A DNA stretch of 64,000 nucleotides from Semisulcospira habei. Lineage: Eukaryota; Mollusca; Gastropoda; Semisulcospiridae. The DNA lies in NCBI GenBank assembly GCA_036245525.1, contig BTPG01000004.1:214853057-214917056 (forward strand). The letters are read 5' to 3'. Below are positions 10,521 to 21,975 of the stretch, one piece after another (the first letter of the stretch is position 1; each line of letters opens with the position of its first letter). Made by a program: the position numbers and the translations under genes. The notes under the pieces are model-generated. The model saw nothing but the letters and a program-made list of their open reading frames with translations, had not been told where the DNA came from and searched no databases.

Positions 10521-11480
10521 GGGGGTTATGAAAAGGAATATGTTCACTTTAATGCAAGAACTTCTTGTTTTTCACGTTACATGACAAAAGGCGCTAAGTT
10601 ATTTTTTGAGAAACGCGAAGTTTTCCTTGTTTATTACGTGGTGGTGGTAGTCGTAGTCGTAGTATGATGTAATTACACCAGACGCACGCACGTAGGGTTC
10701 TTGTAAAGAAACTTCACTCAGCTGCAACTCGTCACACGTGTCAGAAGACTGTAGACAACACTGGAGTAACAGTTCCAACAATATTTTATTGCAGCGATGC
10801 ACTCTCAGCACAATGTATCCACAAATGCGCCAACACTGATACAATGTCTCCTCTACAATGCATCAACACTTTTGACACACTGCGTTTCTTATACAATGTA
10901 CACACATATTTCCTAACACCGTGTTTTATATACTATTACAGCCGATTTCGAGAACAATCCAGCAAATTCACACAACACAACCAATCAGAAAAGAAAACGT
11001 AACCAAAATTTATTAATATTCACGAAACAAAACACTCTAGAACTGACTACAGCTTTCGACTAACATCTAGGCGCATTTGATACAATGTTACGAAATATAA
11101 CCAACCACTTTGACGCCATATTTGAGGTCACTAGAATAATCGCGCCTTTTCGAGAACGTTCTAGGTCAAACGAGGTCGGACTTTAGCAACAATGTAACGA
11201 AAAGACGCGTCATTTTAGCTACATAACAGAAATCGACCGCGATTCTCCAAGCAAAAGAAAATGAATCCGACTAAAAAGGTACGTAATTCTTATCCAAAAT
11301 AACTCAAATGAATATCGGATCTTTGCTATGATCAACACACAGATGCTCTCAAAAGAATAACACAACCCCAAACGTAACATTATTATTCAATGAAAATCTC
11401 GCTTTTCTAAAAAAAAAGTAATCATACTGGCATTTGCCATATAGCGTCCGACTTACTTCCAGCTTTCCATTTCCAAGGTA
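10521..11480. other. No recognised feature
   Basis: AT-rich, apparently single-copy in this window; no convincing coding signal. It contains several short ACAATGT-type words but no clear repeat structure. Confidence 0.4.
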
Positions 11481-11604
11481 TACTGAGGAGCAAAAGAAAT
11501 GCGACATTTTTGGAATCATCGGAAACACTGACTTGAGGAGCAAAAGAAATGCGACTAAAGTTTTCCGATGATTTCAAAAACGTTGCATTTTTTTCTCCAC
11601 AGTA
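11481..11604. mobile_element. TA-bounded foldback family I, with extra arm
   Basis: TACTGAGGAGCAAAAGAAAT on the left; GTTGCATTTTTTTCTCCACAG on the right. A second copy of the left arm (GAGGAGCAAAAGAAATGCGAC) sits inside. Confidence 0.75.
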
Positions 11605-11729
11605 TGGTTCTGAAAGGACCCACATATTTCTTTTTTTTTTTTTTTCTTTTCACATTCGAAGTTAGCTATATGTGTTATTTAAAAACAGAAAAAGTGGGAA
11701 GGCAGACAAGGGTGTGTTAGTTTGTTAGT

Positions 11730-11845
11730 GTGGGGGGTGGGGGGTGGGGGGGCTGGGGGGGTGGGAGGGGTTGGGGGAGGGTTGGGGCGGTTGGGGGGTG
11801 GGGGTGGGTGGCGGACTGGGGAGCCATTGGGGGGAGGGGAAGGTA
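11730..11845. repeat. G-rich tract
   Basis: GGGGTGG-type low complexity on the + strand. Confidence 0.8.
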
Positions 11846-11974
11846 GGATGACCAAGCATGACGTGACTGACCATGGGTATTGAGTCCACTATACCCACGA
11901 GGCCAGAATTAATATTTTATTTCGGTTCATATTGCAGAGCAGTGACACATTGCTTGAGTTCAGTTCGCGACGCT

Positions 11975-11976
<2 letters not shown>

Positions 11977-12025
<49 letters not shown>
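11977..12025. repeat. (TTA)n microsatellite
   Basis: About 16 TTA repeats. It may mark a LINE tail, because L2-like copies here end in (TTA)n. Confidence 0.9.
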
Positions 12026-12026
<1 letters not shown>

Positions 12027-12436
12027 CAAGTACAGGCTGTTTGACGTCGGAGCACTCAACGCTTTTCACACTGAATAGCTCCGCAAAGAAACGCTTTTCT
12101 ATACCGCTTTAAGAACAAATATCATTTAGTGCCTGTTGTTCTGATACGGATTTTTTTTTTTTTTTTTTAACTGAACTCCTGTGATTTGTCGAATTTGCTG
12201 GACAGTCGTAACAAAAATTTGGAGAGAAATTTGGACAGAAAACCAAGAGCACGCCATCTTCTATACTCCAAATAGCGCCCCGGAAGGTTTCAATATCGCG
12301 GCCAAGCCGCATGCAGGCTTCATGTTTGCCTGTTTCAGGTCCGGAAACATGGCCAATTCACTTGAAAATGAATCTTTCGATATACTGGGCTTAACATATC
12401 TTGTGCACATTTAGGGATGTAAAATCAATCATTTCA
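12026..12436. other. No recognised feature
   Basis: No gene or repeat recognised apart from a short T-run at 12151-12169. Confidence 0.4.
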
Positions 12437-12570
12437 TCGTAACGTATTTCACTATTTGTGGTACGTGTCTTTGTCTAAAGCGTGCGCATGCGTGCGCGAG
12501 TTGTGAGTGCGCGCTTAGAATGAATTATTATAAGATAAGCACATTACAAATACCATAATTATTATTACAA
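12437..12570 (+). mobile_element. L2-like LINE 3' end, truncated copy
   Basis: TCACTATTTGTGGTACGTG, AAAGCGTGCGCATGCGTGCG and AGTGCGCGCTTAGAAT match the 3' UTR of the LINE at 21045-21150. Ends in ATAATTATTATTA. Confidence 0.8.
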
Positions 12571-12811
12571 AATTCCTCTTTTTTTTAAGACTGTACACGG
12601 CAAACCTGACACACTGTTCGGGTTTCTTAAAAAGTAAATCGTACTAGGCCAACTGTCACTGAACGATATTTGTTCTACGACTGGTATAGAGAAGTGATTC
12701 TTGGGCGAGATATTTGCAGAAAACGTTGTACGAATCGCCCAAAGAAACTCGGTCCATATGCATATACTTTGTTCAGAGGAGGTGTGGCCACCCCACACTT
12801 TAGGTCAGCTG

Positions 12812-12909
12812 CATGAGTGAGCCTAGTCCTGCGCCAGCCACTAAGCAAGGTGCTCCGCTACAGCGGAGCACCTTGCTTAGTGGCTGGCGCAGGACTAAGC
12901 TCGCTCATG
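12812..12909. mobile_element. Foldback H, complete
   Basis: 98-bp near-perfect palindrome. The left arm CATGAGTGAGCCTAGTCCTG runs to GCTCCGCT; the right arm is the complement. Single arms occur at 15087-15140 and 46899-46935. Confidence 0.8.
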
Positions 12910-13189
12910 AAACCGACCCCTGCGCCCCAGCGGTTCTTCTACGCCACTGTTATTGGTCCGCCGACTGTTCCCAGCTACATCAATGTATTCATCACTAACA
13001 CGCTTTATTGAAAAATCGGATATCTAATATCTAAAATCTAATATCTGCGACCTGGTGCGAGACCCCTTCGCTGTCAGCAATCACGCGCATTTCAGTCGCG
13101 CATAAATCCAGCACAGACTGCCGACATTCGCGCGAAGAACCGCTATGCGGATGTCGTAAAAATTAGACTGGTACAGGGCTCAGAACTAA
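12910..13189. other. No recognised feature
   Basis: No gene seen. Contains the short repeat ATATCTAATATCTAAAATC. Confidence 0.35.
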
Positions 13190-13255
13190 CAAGAGACATA
13201 AACCCTCATGAGGGCCCCGCGACCGCGGGGCCCTCATGAGGGTTTATGTCTCTTG
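13190..13255. mobile_element. Family A hairpin core (GGGCCCC variant)
   Basis: CAAGAGACATAAACCCTCATG with complement and a GGGCCCCGCG centre; a perfect stem of about 30 bp. Confidence 0.85.
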
Positions 13256-13550
13256 GGTAGCGCGGCAGCCCAGGGGTTACTCTTTGTTTTGACCATGTAG
13301 CAGTGTTTTGGCCCGCTAGTCTCTTTTCAAAAACCGCTCTTTCGAGCCGGCATCGCACGCGCCTAACTAACACAATGCGCTATGAAAATGATGTAAACCT
13401 TTGATATCGGTGATACATTTCAGAGCGCCCGGGGTAAAACCTTTTAACTTCACGGTGAATTATGAAGCTATATCATTTCGGATGCATACTTGAAAACAAG
13501 CATACAGCCACAATGCAGGCTGTTCACGCAACATTCAGTGGCGGGGACAA

Positions 13551-13654
13551 CACTGACGAGCAAAAGAAATGCGACATTTTTTTTTTTTTAATCATCGGAA
13601 CCCCGACAGTGATGATTATAAAAAAAATGTGGCCTTTCTTTTTGCTCATCAGTT
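13551..13654. mobile_element. TA-bounded foldback family I
   Basis: CACTGACGAGCAAAAGAAAT on the left and TTTTTGCTCATCAGT on the right, with a T-run in one arm. Confidence 0.75.
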
Positions 13655-13724
13655 ATACAATGCCGATACATGTCAACACACGCTAGTAACAAAACTGTTG
13701 CGAGTAATGAATTGAGAAGACGCT

Positions 13725-13909
13725 TTATCCCGATCAGCCCCGACGCACTACAGCAGGAGATGGGTCGACCATGATAATTCAAGGGCAGTGCCAGATTAGC
13801 TTGGCGCCTGTCGGCGCCAGGCTAATCTGGCACTGCCCTTGAATTATCATGGTCGATCCATCTCCTGCAACTGGTGCATAGTCATTAGATGACGCCTCCA
13901 ATGAGTTAA
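13725..13909. mobile_element. TTAA foldback family B
   Basis: CAGCCCCGACGCACTACAGC at the left end. The hairpin (CATGATAATTCAAGGGCAG and complement, loop GGCGCC) is at about 13769-13867. Right end ATGAGTTAA. Confidence 0.88.
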
Positions 13910-13925
13910 TGATTCATTTCAAAGG

Positions 13926-14137
13926 GGGAAGCGGGGGTTGGGTGGGGGTGGGAGTGGGGGTGTGGTGGGGGTGTTGGGGGGGGGGGGATGGGACACCATC
14001 GCAGATTCACGATATATTTTGCGATTCACGATTCAAAAATCCACGTCCCCCCCCCCCACCTCCCCATCCCCCCTATCCCCAGCCCCCTTCTCCACCCCCC
14101 CACTCCTCCCCCCCCCCTCCCACCCCGCCACCCAAAA
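13926..14137. repeat. Opposed poly-G and poly-C tracts
   Basis: A G-rich stretch (13926-13990) and a C-rich stretch (14047-14137) flank about 55 bp, so the strand could fold into a long G:C stem. Confidence 0.7.
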
Positions 14138-14194
14138 GATAAAATCAATAATATAATAATATACAAAAAATTCGGAACAATTTACGATACTGGC

Positions 14195-14411
14195 CTGAAA
14201 AACTGACCGAAATCCGAAAACAAGAGATTATTAATTTTACACTTAAATATACGCATTATAACTTGTAAAATAGGCCAAATTCTGTTAATTTTTCAAGTAC
14301 AGATAAAACATCAATCTTTATTATTATTATTTTTATTATTATTATTATTATTTTTATTATTATTATTATTATTATTGTTACTATCATTACAGTATTATTA
14401 TCATTAGTAGA

Positions 14412-14475
<64 letters not shown>

Positions 14476-14760
14476 AATTTTACAATAATTCACAACACAA
14501 TTGGATAAACAGGTGTGCTTTGATGGGTTTCAAAACACCAGGCAGATCAGTAGCGAATACAGAGTTTGTCAGACAGTAATAAATCTCAATAGATGACAAG
14601 ATGCGTTTGAACCGTGACTTCAAATTGTGTTAGTCTTGCACCATCGCTATCACATTTAATTAAGATTGTACGTGCAGAAGATTACAAACAGAGTAACTTT
14701 TTCAAAGATCGAAATAGACACATATTGTCGAAGTAAAAAGCTATGCTCTAAATCTCCACC
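14195..14760. repeat. Dispersed repeat P, copy 2, with (TTA)n and (GTA)n
   Basis: Aligns with 8605-8880 (AAAACTGACCGAAATCC, ACTTGTAAAATAG, CAGACAGTAATAAATC). The (ATT)n and (GTA)n runs at 14319-14475 lie inside. Its right part (CGTGCAGAAGATTAC, AAATCTCCA) also matches the right flank of the 45-bp array. Confidence 0.7.
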
Positions 14761-14767
14761 TTGCTTA

Positions 14768-15086
14768 TGAGTCCGAAATAGCTTAGGCGGTTAAACATCG
14801 GAGCAGGAGAGCGAAGGGAATCGCCGGGTCATGGGTTCGAATCCCGTCCCGGCCCCGGTAGCTGGACTCAATCCAGGGGGGAAAAACGGATTTGTTCAAT
14901 AGCATGTCCGTTGAAAGGTCCTGGTAAATCAAAGTGGCACAGTTGGAGTGCGCCTGAGTTGATCAGTGTTCAGGTTGTACTCCATAGGCAATAGATTACC
15001 TTGTCCCCCATAACCCGCCCGTCAGGGCCGTCCATGATCACCTCGGTGGTGTGGACGTTAAACCCAAACTAACCAACCAACCAACC
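14768..15086 (+). mobile_element. tRNA-derived SINE1, full length
   Basis: A-box region TAGCTTAGGCGGTTAAAC, B-box GGGTTCGAATCCCGTCC, body, and 3' end GTGGACGTTAAACCC followed by four AACC repeats. The clearest + strand copy. Confidence 0.9.
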
Positions 15087-15140
15087 ACCTTGCTTAGTGG
15101 CTGCTGCAGGACTAAGTTCGCTCATGCAACTGGCCCCACG
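15087..15140. mobile_element. Foldback H, single arm
   Basis: ACCTTGCTTAGTGGCTGCTG and AGGACTAAGTTCGCTCATG match one arm of 12812-12909 and directly follow the SINE tail. Confidence 0.75.
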
Positions 15141-15151
15141 TTCGTCACATA

Positions 15152-15370
15152 TTAACCCTTTCAGCACCAAGTCCCATTTTTTTTTTTAATTTAGGAGGGG
15201 TGCCGACTAACGACTATGTACCAGTTGCAGGAGATGGTTTGAACATGATAATTCAAGAGTAGTGCCAGATGAGCTTGGCGCCTAAAGGCGCCAAGCTTAT
15301 CTGAAACTACCCTTGAATTATCATGATCAAACCATCTCCTGCTGTAGGGATCCGGGGCTAAAAGGGTTAA
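15152..15370. mobile_element. TTAA foldback family B, abutting the 45-bp array
   Basis: TTAACCCTTTCAGCACC to GGCTAAAAGGGTTAA. Hairpin ATGATAATTCAAGAGTAG and complement. The tandem array starts 11 bp after the right TTAA. Confidence 0.9.
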
Positions 15371-15380
15371 ACGCAAATTC

Positions 15381-17996
15381 AAATTCTTCAAGTCTTACAT
15401 TATCATGATCAGTTTTGATCTAAATTGTTTCTTCAAGTCTTACATTATCATGATCAGTTTTGATCTAAATTATTCTTTCAAGTCTTACATTATCATGATC
15501 AGTTTTGATCTAAATTATTCTTTCAAGTCTTACATTATCATGATCAGTTTTGATCTAAATTGTTCTTTCAAGTCGTACATTATCATGATCAGTTTTGATC
15601 TAAATTGTTCTTTCAAGTCTTACATTATCATGATCAGTTTTGATCTAAATTGTTCCTTCAAGTCTTACATTATCATGATCAGTTTTGATCTAAATTGTTC
15701 CTTCAAGTCTTACATTATCATGATCAGTTTTGATCAAAATTGTTCCTTCAAGTCTTACATTATCATGATCAGTTTTGATCTAAATTGTTCCTTCAAGTCT
15801 TACATTATCATGATCAGTTTTGATCTAAATTGTTCCTTCAAGTCTTACATTATCATGATCAGTTTTGATCTAAATTGTTCCTTCAAGTCTTACATTATCA
15901 TGATCAGTTTTGATCTAAATTGTTCCTTCAAGTCTTACATTATCATGATCAGTTTTGATCTAAATTGTTCCTTCAAGTCTTACATTATCATGATCAGTTT
16001 TGATCTAAATTGTTCCTTCAAGTCTTACATTATCATGATCAGTTTTGATCTAAATTGTTCCTTCAAGTCTTACATTATCATGATCAGTTTTGATCTGAAT
16101 TGTTCCTTCAAGTCTTACATTATCATGATCAGTTTTGATCTAAATTGTTCCTTCAAGTCTTACATTATCATGATCAGTTTTGATCTAAATTGTTTCTTCA
16201 AGTCTTACATTATCATGATCAGTTTTGATTTGAATTGTTCCTTCAAGTCTTACATTATCATGATCAGTTTTGATCTAAATTGTTCCTTTAAGTCTTACAT
16301 TATCATGATCAGTTTTGATCTAAATTGTTCCTTCAAGTCTTACATTATCATGATCAGTTTTGATCTAAATTGTTCCTTCAAGTCTTACATTATCATGATC
16401 AGTTTTGATCTAAATTATTCTTTCAAGTCTTACATTATCATGATCAGTTTTGATCTAAATTATTCTTTCAAGTCTTAGATTATCATGATCAGTTTTGATC
16501 TAAATTGTTCCTTCAAGTCTTACATTATCATGATCAGTTTTGATCTAAATTGTTCCTTCAAGTCTTACATTATCATGATCAGTTTTGATCTAAATTCTTC
16601 TTTCAAGTCTTACATTATCATGATCAGTTTTGATCTAAATTCTTCTTTCAAGTCTTACATTATCATGATCAGTTTTGATCTAAATTGTTCCTTCAAGTCT
16701 TACATTATCATGATCAGTTTTGATCTAAATTGTTCCTTCAAGTCTTACATTATCATGATCAGTTTTGATCTAAATTGTTCCTTCAAGTCTTACATTATCA
16801 TGATCAGTTTTGATCTAAATTGTTCCTTCAAGTCTTACATTATCATGATCAGTTTTGATCAAAATTGTTCCTTCAAGTCTTACATTATCATGATCAGTTT
16901 TGATCTAAATTGTTCCTTCAAGTCTTACATTATCATGATCAGTTTTGATATAAATTGTTCCTTCAAGTCTTACATTATCATGATCAGTTTTGATATAAAT
17001 TGTTCCTTCAAGTCTTACATTATCATGATCAGTTTTGATCTAAATTGTTCCTTCAAGTCTTACATTATCATGATCAGTTTTGATCTAAATTGTTCCTTCA
17101 AGTCTTACATTATCATGATCAGTTTTGATCTAAATTGTTCCTTCAAGTCTTACATTATCATGATCAGTTTTGATCTAAATTGTTCCTTCAAGTCTTACAT
17201 TATCATGATCAGTTTTGATCTGAATTGTTCCTTCAAGTCTTACATTATCATGATCAGTTTTCATCTGAATTGTTCCTTCAAGTCTTACATTATCATGATC
17301 AGTTTTGATCTAAATTGTTCCTTCAAGTCTTACATTATCATGATCAGTTTTGATCTAAATTGTTTCTTCAAGTCTTACATTATCACGATCAGTTTTGATT
17401 TGAATTGTTCCTTCAAGTCTTACATTATCATGATCAGTTTTGATTTGAATTGTTCCTTCAAGTCTTACATTATCATGAACAGTTTTGATCTAAATTGTTC
17501 CTTCAAGTTTTACATTATCATGATCAGTTTTGATCTAAATTGTTCCTTCAATTCTTACATTATAGTGATCAGTTTTGATCTAAATTGTTCCTTCAAGTCT
17601 TACATTATCATGATCAGTTTTGATCTAAATTGTTCCTTCAAGTCTTACATTATCATGATCAGTTTTGATCTAAATTGTTCCTTCAAGTCTTACATTATCA
17701 TGATCAGTTTTGATCTAAATTGTTCCTTCAAGTCTTACATTATCATGATCAGTTTTGATCTAAATTGTTCCTTCAAGTCTTACACTATCATGATCAGTTT
17801 TTATCTGAATTGTTCCTTCAAGTCTTACATTATCATGATCAGTTTTGATCTGAATTGTTCCTTCAAGTCTTACATTATCATGATCAGTTTTGATCTAAAT
17901 TGTTCCTTCAAGTCTTACATTATCATGATCAGTTTTGATCTAAATTGTTCCTTTAAGTCTCACATTATCATGATCAGTTTTGATCTAGATTGTTCC
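15381..17996. repeat. 45-bp minisatellite, about 58 copies
   Basis: The 45-bp unit contains TTCAAGTCTTACATTATCAT and GATCAGTTTTGATCTAAATTG. Because 45 is a multiple of three, the + strand stays open as a MISFDLNCSFKSYII repeat, broken once by a TAG at 16476-16478. There is no upstream promoter or coding context, and unit differences are not biased to silent sites, so I read it as a satellite. The variant TGATCAAAATTG occurs at 15732 and 16857 (25 units apart), and a TGTTTCTTC plus TGATTTG pair at 16191 and 17361 (26 units apart). This implies a duplication of about 25 units. Confidence 0.95.
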
Positions 17997-18110
17997 TGCG
18001 TGCAGAAGAAAAGATAATAAGTTTATCAAAGCTCAAAATAAATACACTTTGCCGGAGTAAAATAAAAAAAATAGTCTGCTGGAAATCTCCATGTTCGCCA
18101 CACTTTAAAC
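17997..18110. repeat. Dispersed repeat P, copy 3, right flank
   Basis: TGCAGAAGAAAAGATAA, TTTATCAAAGCTCAAAATA and GAAATCTCCATG align with 14672-14760. The array above therefore appears to be an internal expansion of a P copy. Confidence 0.6.
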
Positions 18111-18183
18111 GCCCGCAGCCACTGGGTATTTTGACAGGTTGTTAGGGTATTCAAAATGTACACGCATCCCAACCTCTAGAGGG

Positions 18184-18345
18184 TTAACCCAATTTTTTTA
18201 ATCCTGATTCACTATCGCAAGAAATGAACTTGACTCTGGTAGTTCAGGGGTGGTGCCAGAATAGCTTGGCGCCTCCGGCACCAAGCTATTCTGGCACCAC
18301 CCTTGAACTTAAATGGCTGATCGGTCTCATACTCTGTTATGTCGC
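18184..18345. mobile_element. TTAA foldback family B
   Basis: TTAACCC at 18184. Stem at 18239-18310: GTAGTTCAGGGGTGGTGCCAG with complement, loop GGCGCCTCCGGCACC. Right end decayed. Confidence 0.8.
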
Positions 18346-18355
18346 CTTAAAAAAA

Positions 18356-18509
18356 ATTGCCCATGGAGTACGACCTGAACACTGATAAACTCAGGCGCAC
18401 TCCAGCTGTGCCACTTTGATTTACCAGGACCTTTCAACGGACATGCTATTGAACAAGCCCGTCTTTTCCCCCCTGGATTGCCAGTCCAGCTACCGGGGCC
18501 GGGACGGGG
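18356..18509 (-). mobile_element. tRNA-derived SINE1, internal part
   Basis: GCCCATGGAGTACGACCTGA through CAGTCCAGCTACCGGGGCCG. It stops before the tRNA-like head. Confidence 0.85.
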
Positions 18510-18699
18510 AAAAGATGGATTTATAGTCCAGACCAAAAAAAAAAAAAAAACCAGGTGACCGCTTGTAGAGTGCAAGAGAAGAACCCAACGAAGAAGGAAA
18601 CAAGCTTTGAAAGGACAGTTACGTGTGTTACGTTTACAGTATCCCTCCATCCTCATTTGCACTCTACTTTCAGCCGAGATTTAAAATCAATAGTGTTAT

Positions 18700-18868
18700 T
18701 GTTGTTTTTGCTGTTGTTGTTATCATTCTATTACCATCATCATCACCACCGCCGCCACCACCGCCGCCACCACCGCCGCCACCACACCTCCACCACCATC
18801 ATTATCAGCATCACCACCACCACCATCATGATTGTCGTCGTCGTCATCATCATCATCATTATCGTTGT
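18700..18868. repeat. (CAT/CAC)n trinucleotide repeat
   Basis: GTTGTTATC followed by CATCAC and CGCCACCAC repeats. It happens to be open in the same frame as the LINE that follows, so a naive ORF joins them; the fusion is probably accidental. Confidence 0.8.
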
Positions 18869-20990
18869 TAAATCTGTCAACCGAGAGAACTTTTTCGACG
18901 AAGCTGTCGACCTTCTCTTGGACCCCGCCTCCTCTCCCGATCTTGCATCCCATTTCGATTCCTCTCTTCGAAAACTTCTAGACACCCATGCCCCTGTCAC
19001 CACCTGCTCCATACCCAACCGACTCCCCTCCCCCTGGCTCACTGACGACATAGCCGAGGCCAAGCGCGAGCGTCGACAAGCGGAACGCCGCTGGCGCTCA
19101 TCCGACCTCACCGTTCACAGAGAGATCTTCCAAACCACCAGATCCAAAGTCTGCAGAATGATCTCCGACTCCAAACGCAAACACCTTCAAAACAAAATCC
19201 TGGAATCCACTTCTTCCAAAACCCTCTACGCTACCATGAACACACTCCTAGGCACTTCTAAAGACTCTCCTCTTCCCAACACACACAGCAAAGAAGAACT
19301 TCCGTCCGCCTTTTCCTCCTATTTCTCCGACAAAATCCAAACTCTGCGCAACACACTCGACACTCTGCCTTCTTCGCCTTGCCTCCCTGACACCCCCTTT
19401 TCCGGCACTCTCCTCTCGTCCTTCCGCCCCGTCTCTCAGGATGAAGTCCTCAAGACCATAAAGTCCATGCCTTTCAAAACCTGCGAACTAGACCCCCTCC
19501 CAGCTTTCCTCTACCAGGACGGCCTCCCAAAACTTTTGCCCTTCATTATGGACATCATCAACACATCTCTAGAAAATGGCTCCGTCCCCGATATCTTCAA
19601 GTCCGCCATCGTCCGTCCTCTCCTCAAAAAACACAACCTCGACCCAAACGAACTCAAGAACTACCGCCCAGTCTCCAATCTCTCTTTCCTGTCCAAGCTT
19701 CTTGAGAAGGTCGTCCTCAACCAACTCAACCTCCACCTCGCCGACAACAACCTCCTCAGTCCATTCCAGTCTGCCTATCGCAAACATCACAGCACTGAAA
19801 CTGCCCTTCTACATATCCTAAACGACCTGCTTCTCTCCACTGACTCGGGCAACATCTCCCTTCTTACGCTACTCGATCTCTCTGCCGCCTTCGACACCAT
19901 AGACCACTCTATCCTCCTCCACCGCCTCCACCACTCCTTTGGCATCACTGACTCTGCTCACTCCTGGTTTCTCTCCTACCTCTCCGACAGACAGCAGTCC
20001 GTCACCATCGACGGCGTCTCCTCCAACCCAGTCAGGCTCTCCTGCGGCGTTCCTCAGGGGTCCGTCCTGGGCCCGGTCCTTTTTACACTTTACATCTCCC
20101 CACTGTCCAACATCATCCAGTCTCACCACATACACCACCACCTCTACGCTGACGACTCACAACTACTAGACAAAGACAAACTCGACAACACTCAGACACT
20201 ACTGACTCGCACGGCTGACTGCTATGAGGACGTGAAAAACTGGATGACAGCAAACAAGCTCAAACTGAACGACGACAAAACGGAAGCCATGCTGGTAGGC
20301 ACTCGCCAGAAACTTTCCCAGCTCTCTCCCTCTATCCACCTTCAACTCGACAGCACCCCCATCTCCCTCTCTGACTCGGTCAAGAACCTTGGCGTTATCC
20401 TCGATTCCTCTCTTTCCATGACCAGCTTCGTCTCCGCCACGGCCCAGGCATGTTATTTCCACCTCCGCCGCATCAGTCAGATCAGAAAATACCTCACTAC
20501 CGAAGCTGCCACCAAACTCGCTGTCTCTCTCATCTTATCTCGCATCGACTACTGCAACTCTCTCCTTTCTGGCCTTCCTCACTCCACCACTCTCACTCTC
20601 CAGCGCGTCCAGAACAATGCTGCCCGCCTCGTCCTCAGAAAGAAAAAATCCGACCACATCACTCCCCTGCTCAAGCTCCTTCACTGGCTCCCCATCCCCC
20701 AACGCATCCAATACAAGATTCTGTCTCTCTGCTACAAATCCCTGAACAACTACGCTCCTGCGTATCTCTCCAACTTACTTCACCCCTACACTCCTCCCCG
20801 CTCCCTCCGCTCCGCCTCTGACCCTCTCCGCCTCCTCATCCGCCGCACCAAACTCAGCACTTTCGGCCCCCGCTCTTTCTCAGTATACGGTCCAACCACC
20901 TGGAACACTCTCCCACTCTCTCTCCGTCAGAAACACTCGCTCTCCTCCTTCCAGTCTGCCCTCAAAACTCATCTCTTTCAACAGTTCTAG
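18869..20990 (+). CDS. Reverse transcriptase of L2/CR1-like LINE (N-terminally truncated)
   Basis: About 700 residues, open without stops. RT landmarks in order: NYRPVSNLSFLSKLLEK near 19660; FDTIDHSILLHRL near 19889; CGVPQGSVLGPVLF near 20043; catalytic LYADD with YADD at 20145-20156; GVILDSSLSM near 20393; and the family C-terminus GPTTWNTLPLSLRQKH with KTHLFQQF before the TAG at 20988. The enzyme would copy LINE RNA at the target site. The apurinic-like endonuclease domain that normally precedes RT is absent, so this copy should not move on its own. An ATG (VNRENFF lies downstream of it) exists only within the trinucleotide repeat. The intact frame suggests a recent insertion. Confidence 0.9.
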
Positions 20991-21185
20991 CACTATATCA
21001 CCACACTCCCCAGCCCAAGCTGACCGTCCTAATGTATCTTCACTATTTGTGTTACGTGAGTCATTGTCTAAAGCGTGCGCATGCGTGTGCGAGTTGTGAG
21101 TGCGCGCTTAGAGTTATAATTATTATAAGATAAGCGCATTATAAATACCGTAATTATTATTATTATTATTATTATTTATTTATTA

Positions 21186-21247
<62 letters not shown>
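18869..21247 (+). mobile_element. L2/CR1-like non-LTR retrotransposon, 5' truncated
   Basis: Contains the reverse-transcriptase coding part, a 3' UTR (21045-21150) with AAAGCGTGCGCATGCGTGTG, and an (ATT)n tail to 21247. The 5' UTR and the endonuclease domain are missing. 3' end relatives lie at 12437, 29004 and 30541, so this family has been active here more than once. Confidence 0.9.
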
Positions 21248-21249
<2 letters not shown>

Positions 21250-21760
21250 CTTGTTTAGTGTGATTTGTGTCGCTGCATCTCCTCACACTAGGAAAGCTGT
21301 TGCGTGTTGAACAAGAATGGACGCCCTCGAACAGCGCGCCATTCACACGTTGCGCTCAATGTTTGTTTAAAGTATTGTGAAGCTAATGAGGTCTGTGCGT
21401 TGCACTGTAACCTTGCTGCATTCAAACGAGCAAATGATGCGTGTCACATTATTGTCTCGTCTTTGGCAGTCGGTTATCGCCCCGCGAGAGAACGAGATCT
21501 GTGGACGTGGAATGAATGAATATATTAAGGGCCCAACAAAGCGGCAGCCCGTGTAATACATAATTACAGGAACATTTGGTGTGTTCTGCACAGCTTTGGT
21601 GTACAACTTGCCACCCCTTGTAACCGCCATATCCCGTCCCTCGCACCTCGCACCCTAACCCCCTTCCTCGCCCACCCGCCCGCCCGCCCGCCCGCCGTAA
21701 ACATTGCCGCTACGTTACAATTTCATTAGCTGAAACAAAAAAAAACACTGTACGGTTAGT
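21248..21760. other. No recognised gene
   Basis: Mixed sequence with a short (CCCG)n run at about 21673-21696; nothing else recognised. Confidence 0.4.
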
Positions 21761-21975
21761 TTAACTCATTCAGCTCTGACGCACTACTGCAGGAGATGAG
21801 TCGACCATGATAATTCAAGGGTGGTGCCAGATTAGTTTGGCGCCTGACGGCGCCAAGCTAATCTGGCACCACCCTTGAATTATCATGGTCGATCCATCTC
21901 CTGCTGCTGGTATAGTAGTCGCTAGGTGACGCCCCCAAGTGTTAGGAAATGCGGCTTTGAGGTTAAAAAGGTTAA
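21761..21975. mobile_element. TTAA foldback family B, complete
   Basis: TTAACTCATTCAGCTCTGACG to AAAAAGGTTAA. Stem CCATGATAATTCAAGGGTGG and complement, loop GGCGCCTGACGGCGCC. Its right TTAA (21972-21975) is also the start of the next element. Confidence 0.92.

Noticed and set aside
15405..18017. Two long open frames (357 and 510 codons) of a MISFDLNCSFKSYII repeat protein
   Set aside because: The unit is 45 bp, so any frame without a stop stays open by chance. There is no start context or splice signal, and unit variants are not biased to silent sites. Treated as a minisatellite.
18555..18868. N-terminal extension of the reverse transcriptase frame upstream of 18869
   Set aside because: It is a (CAT/CAC)n microsatellite and unrelated sequence that happens to be open; no LINE homology.
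19576..20821. Minus-strand and second-frame ORFs over the LINE
   Set aside because: Shadows of the reverse-transcriptase frame; only the main + frame has RT motifs.
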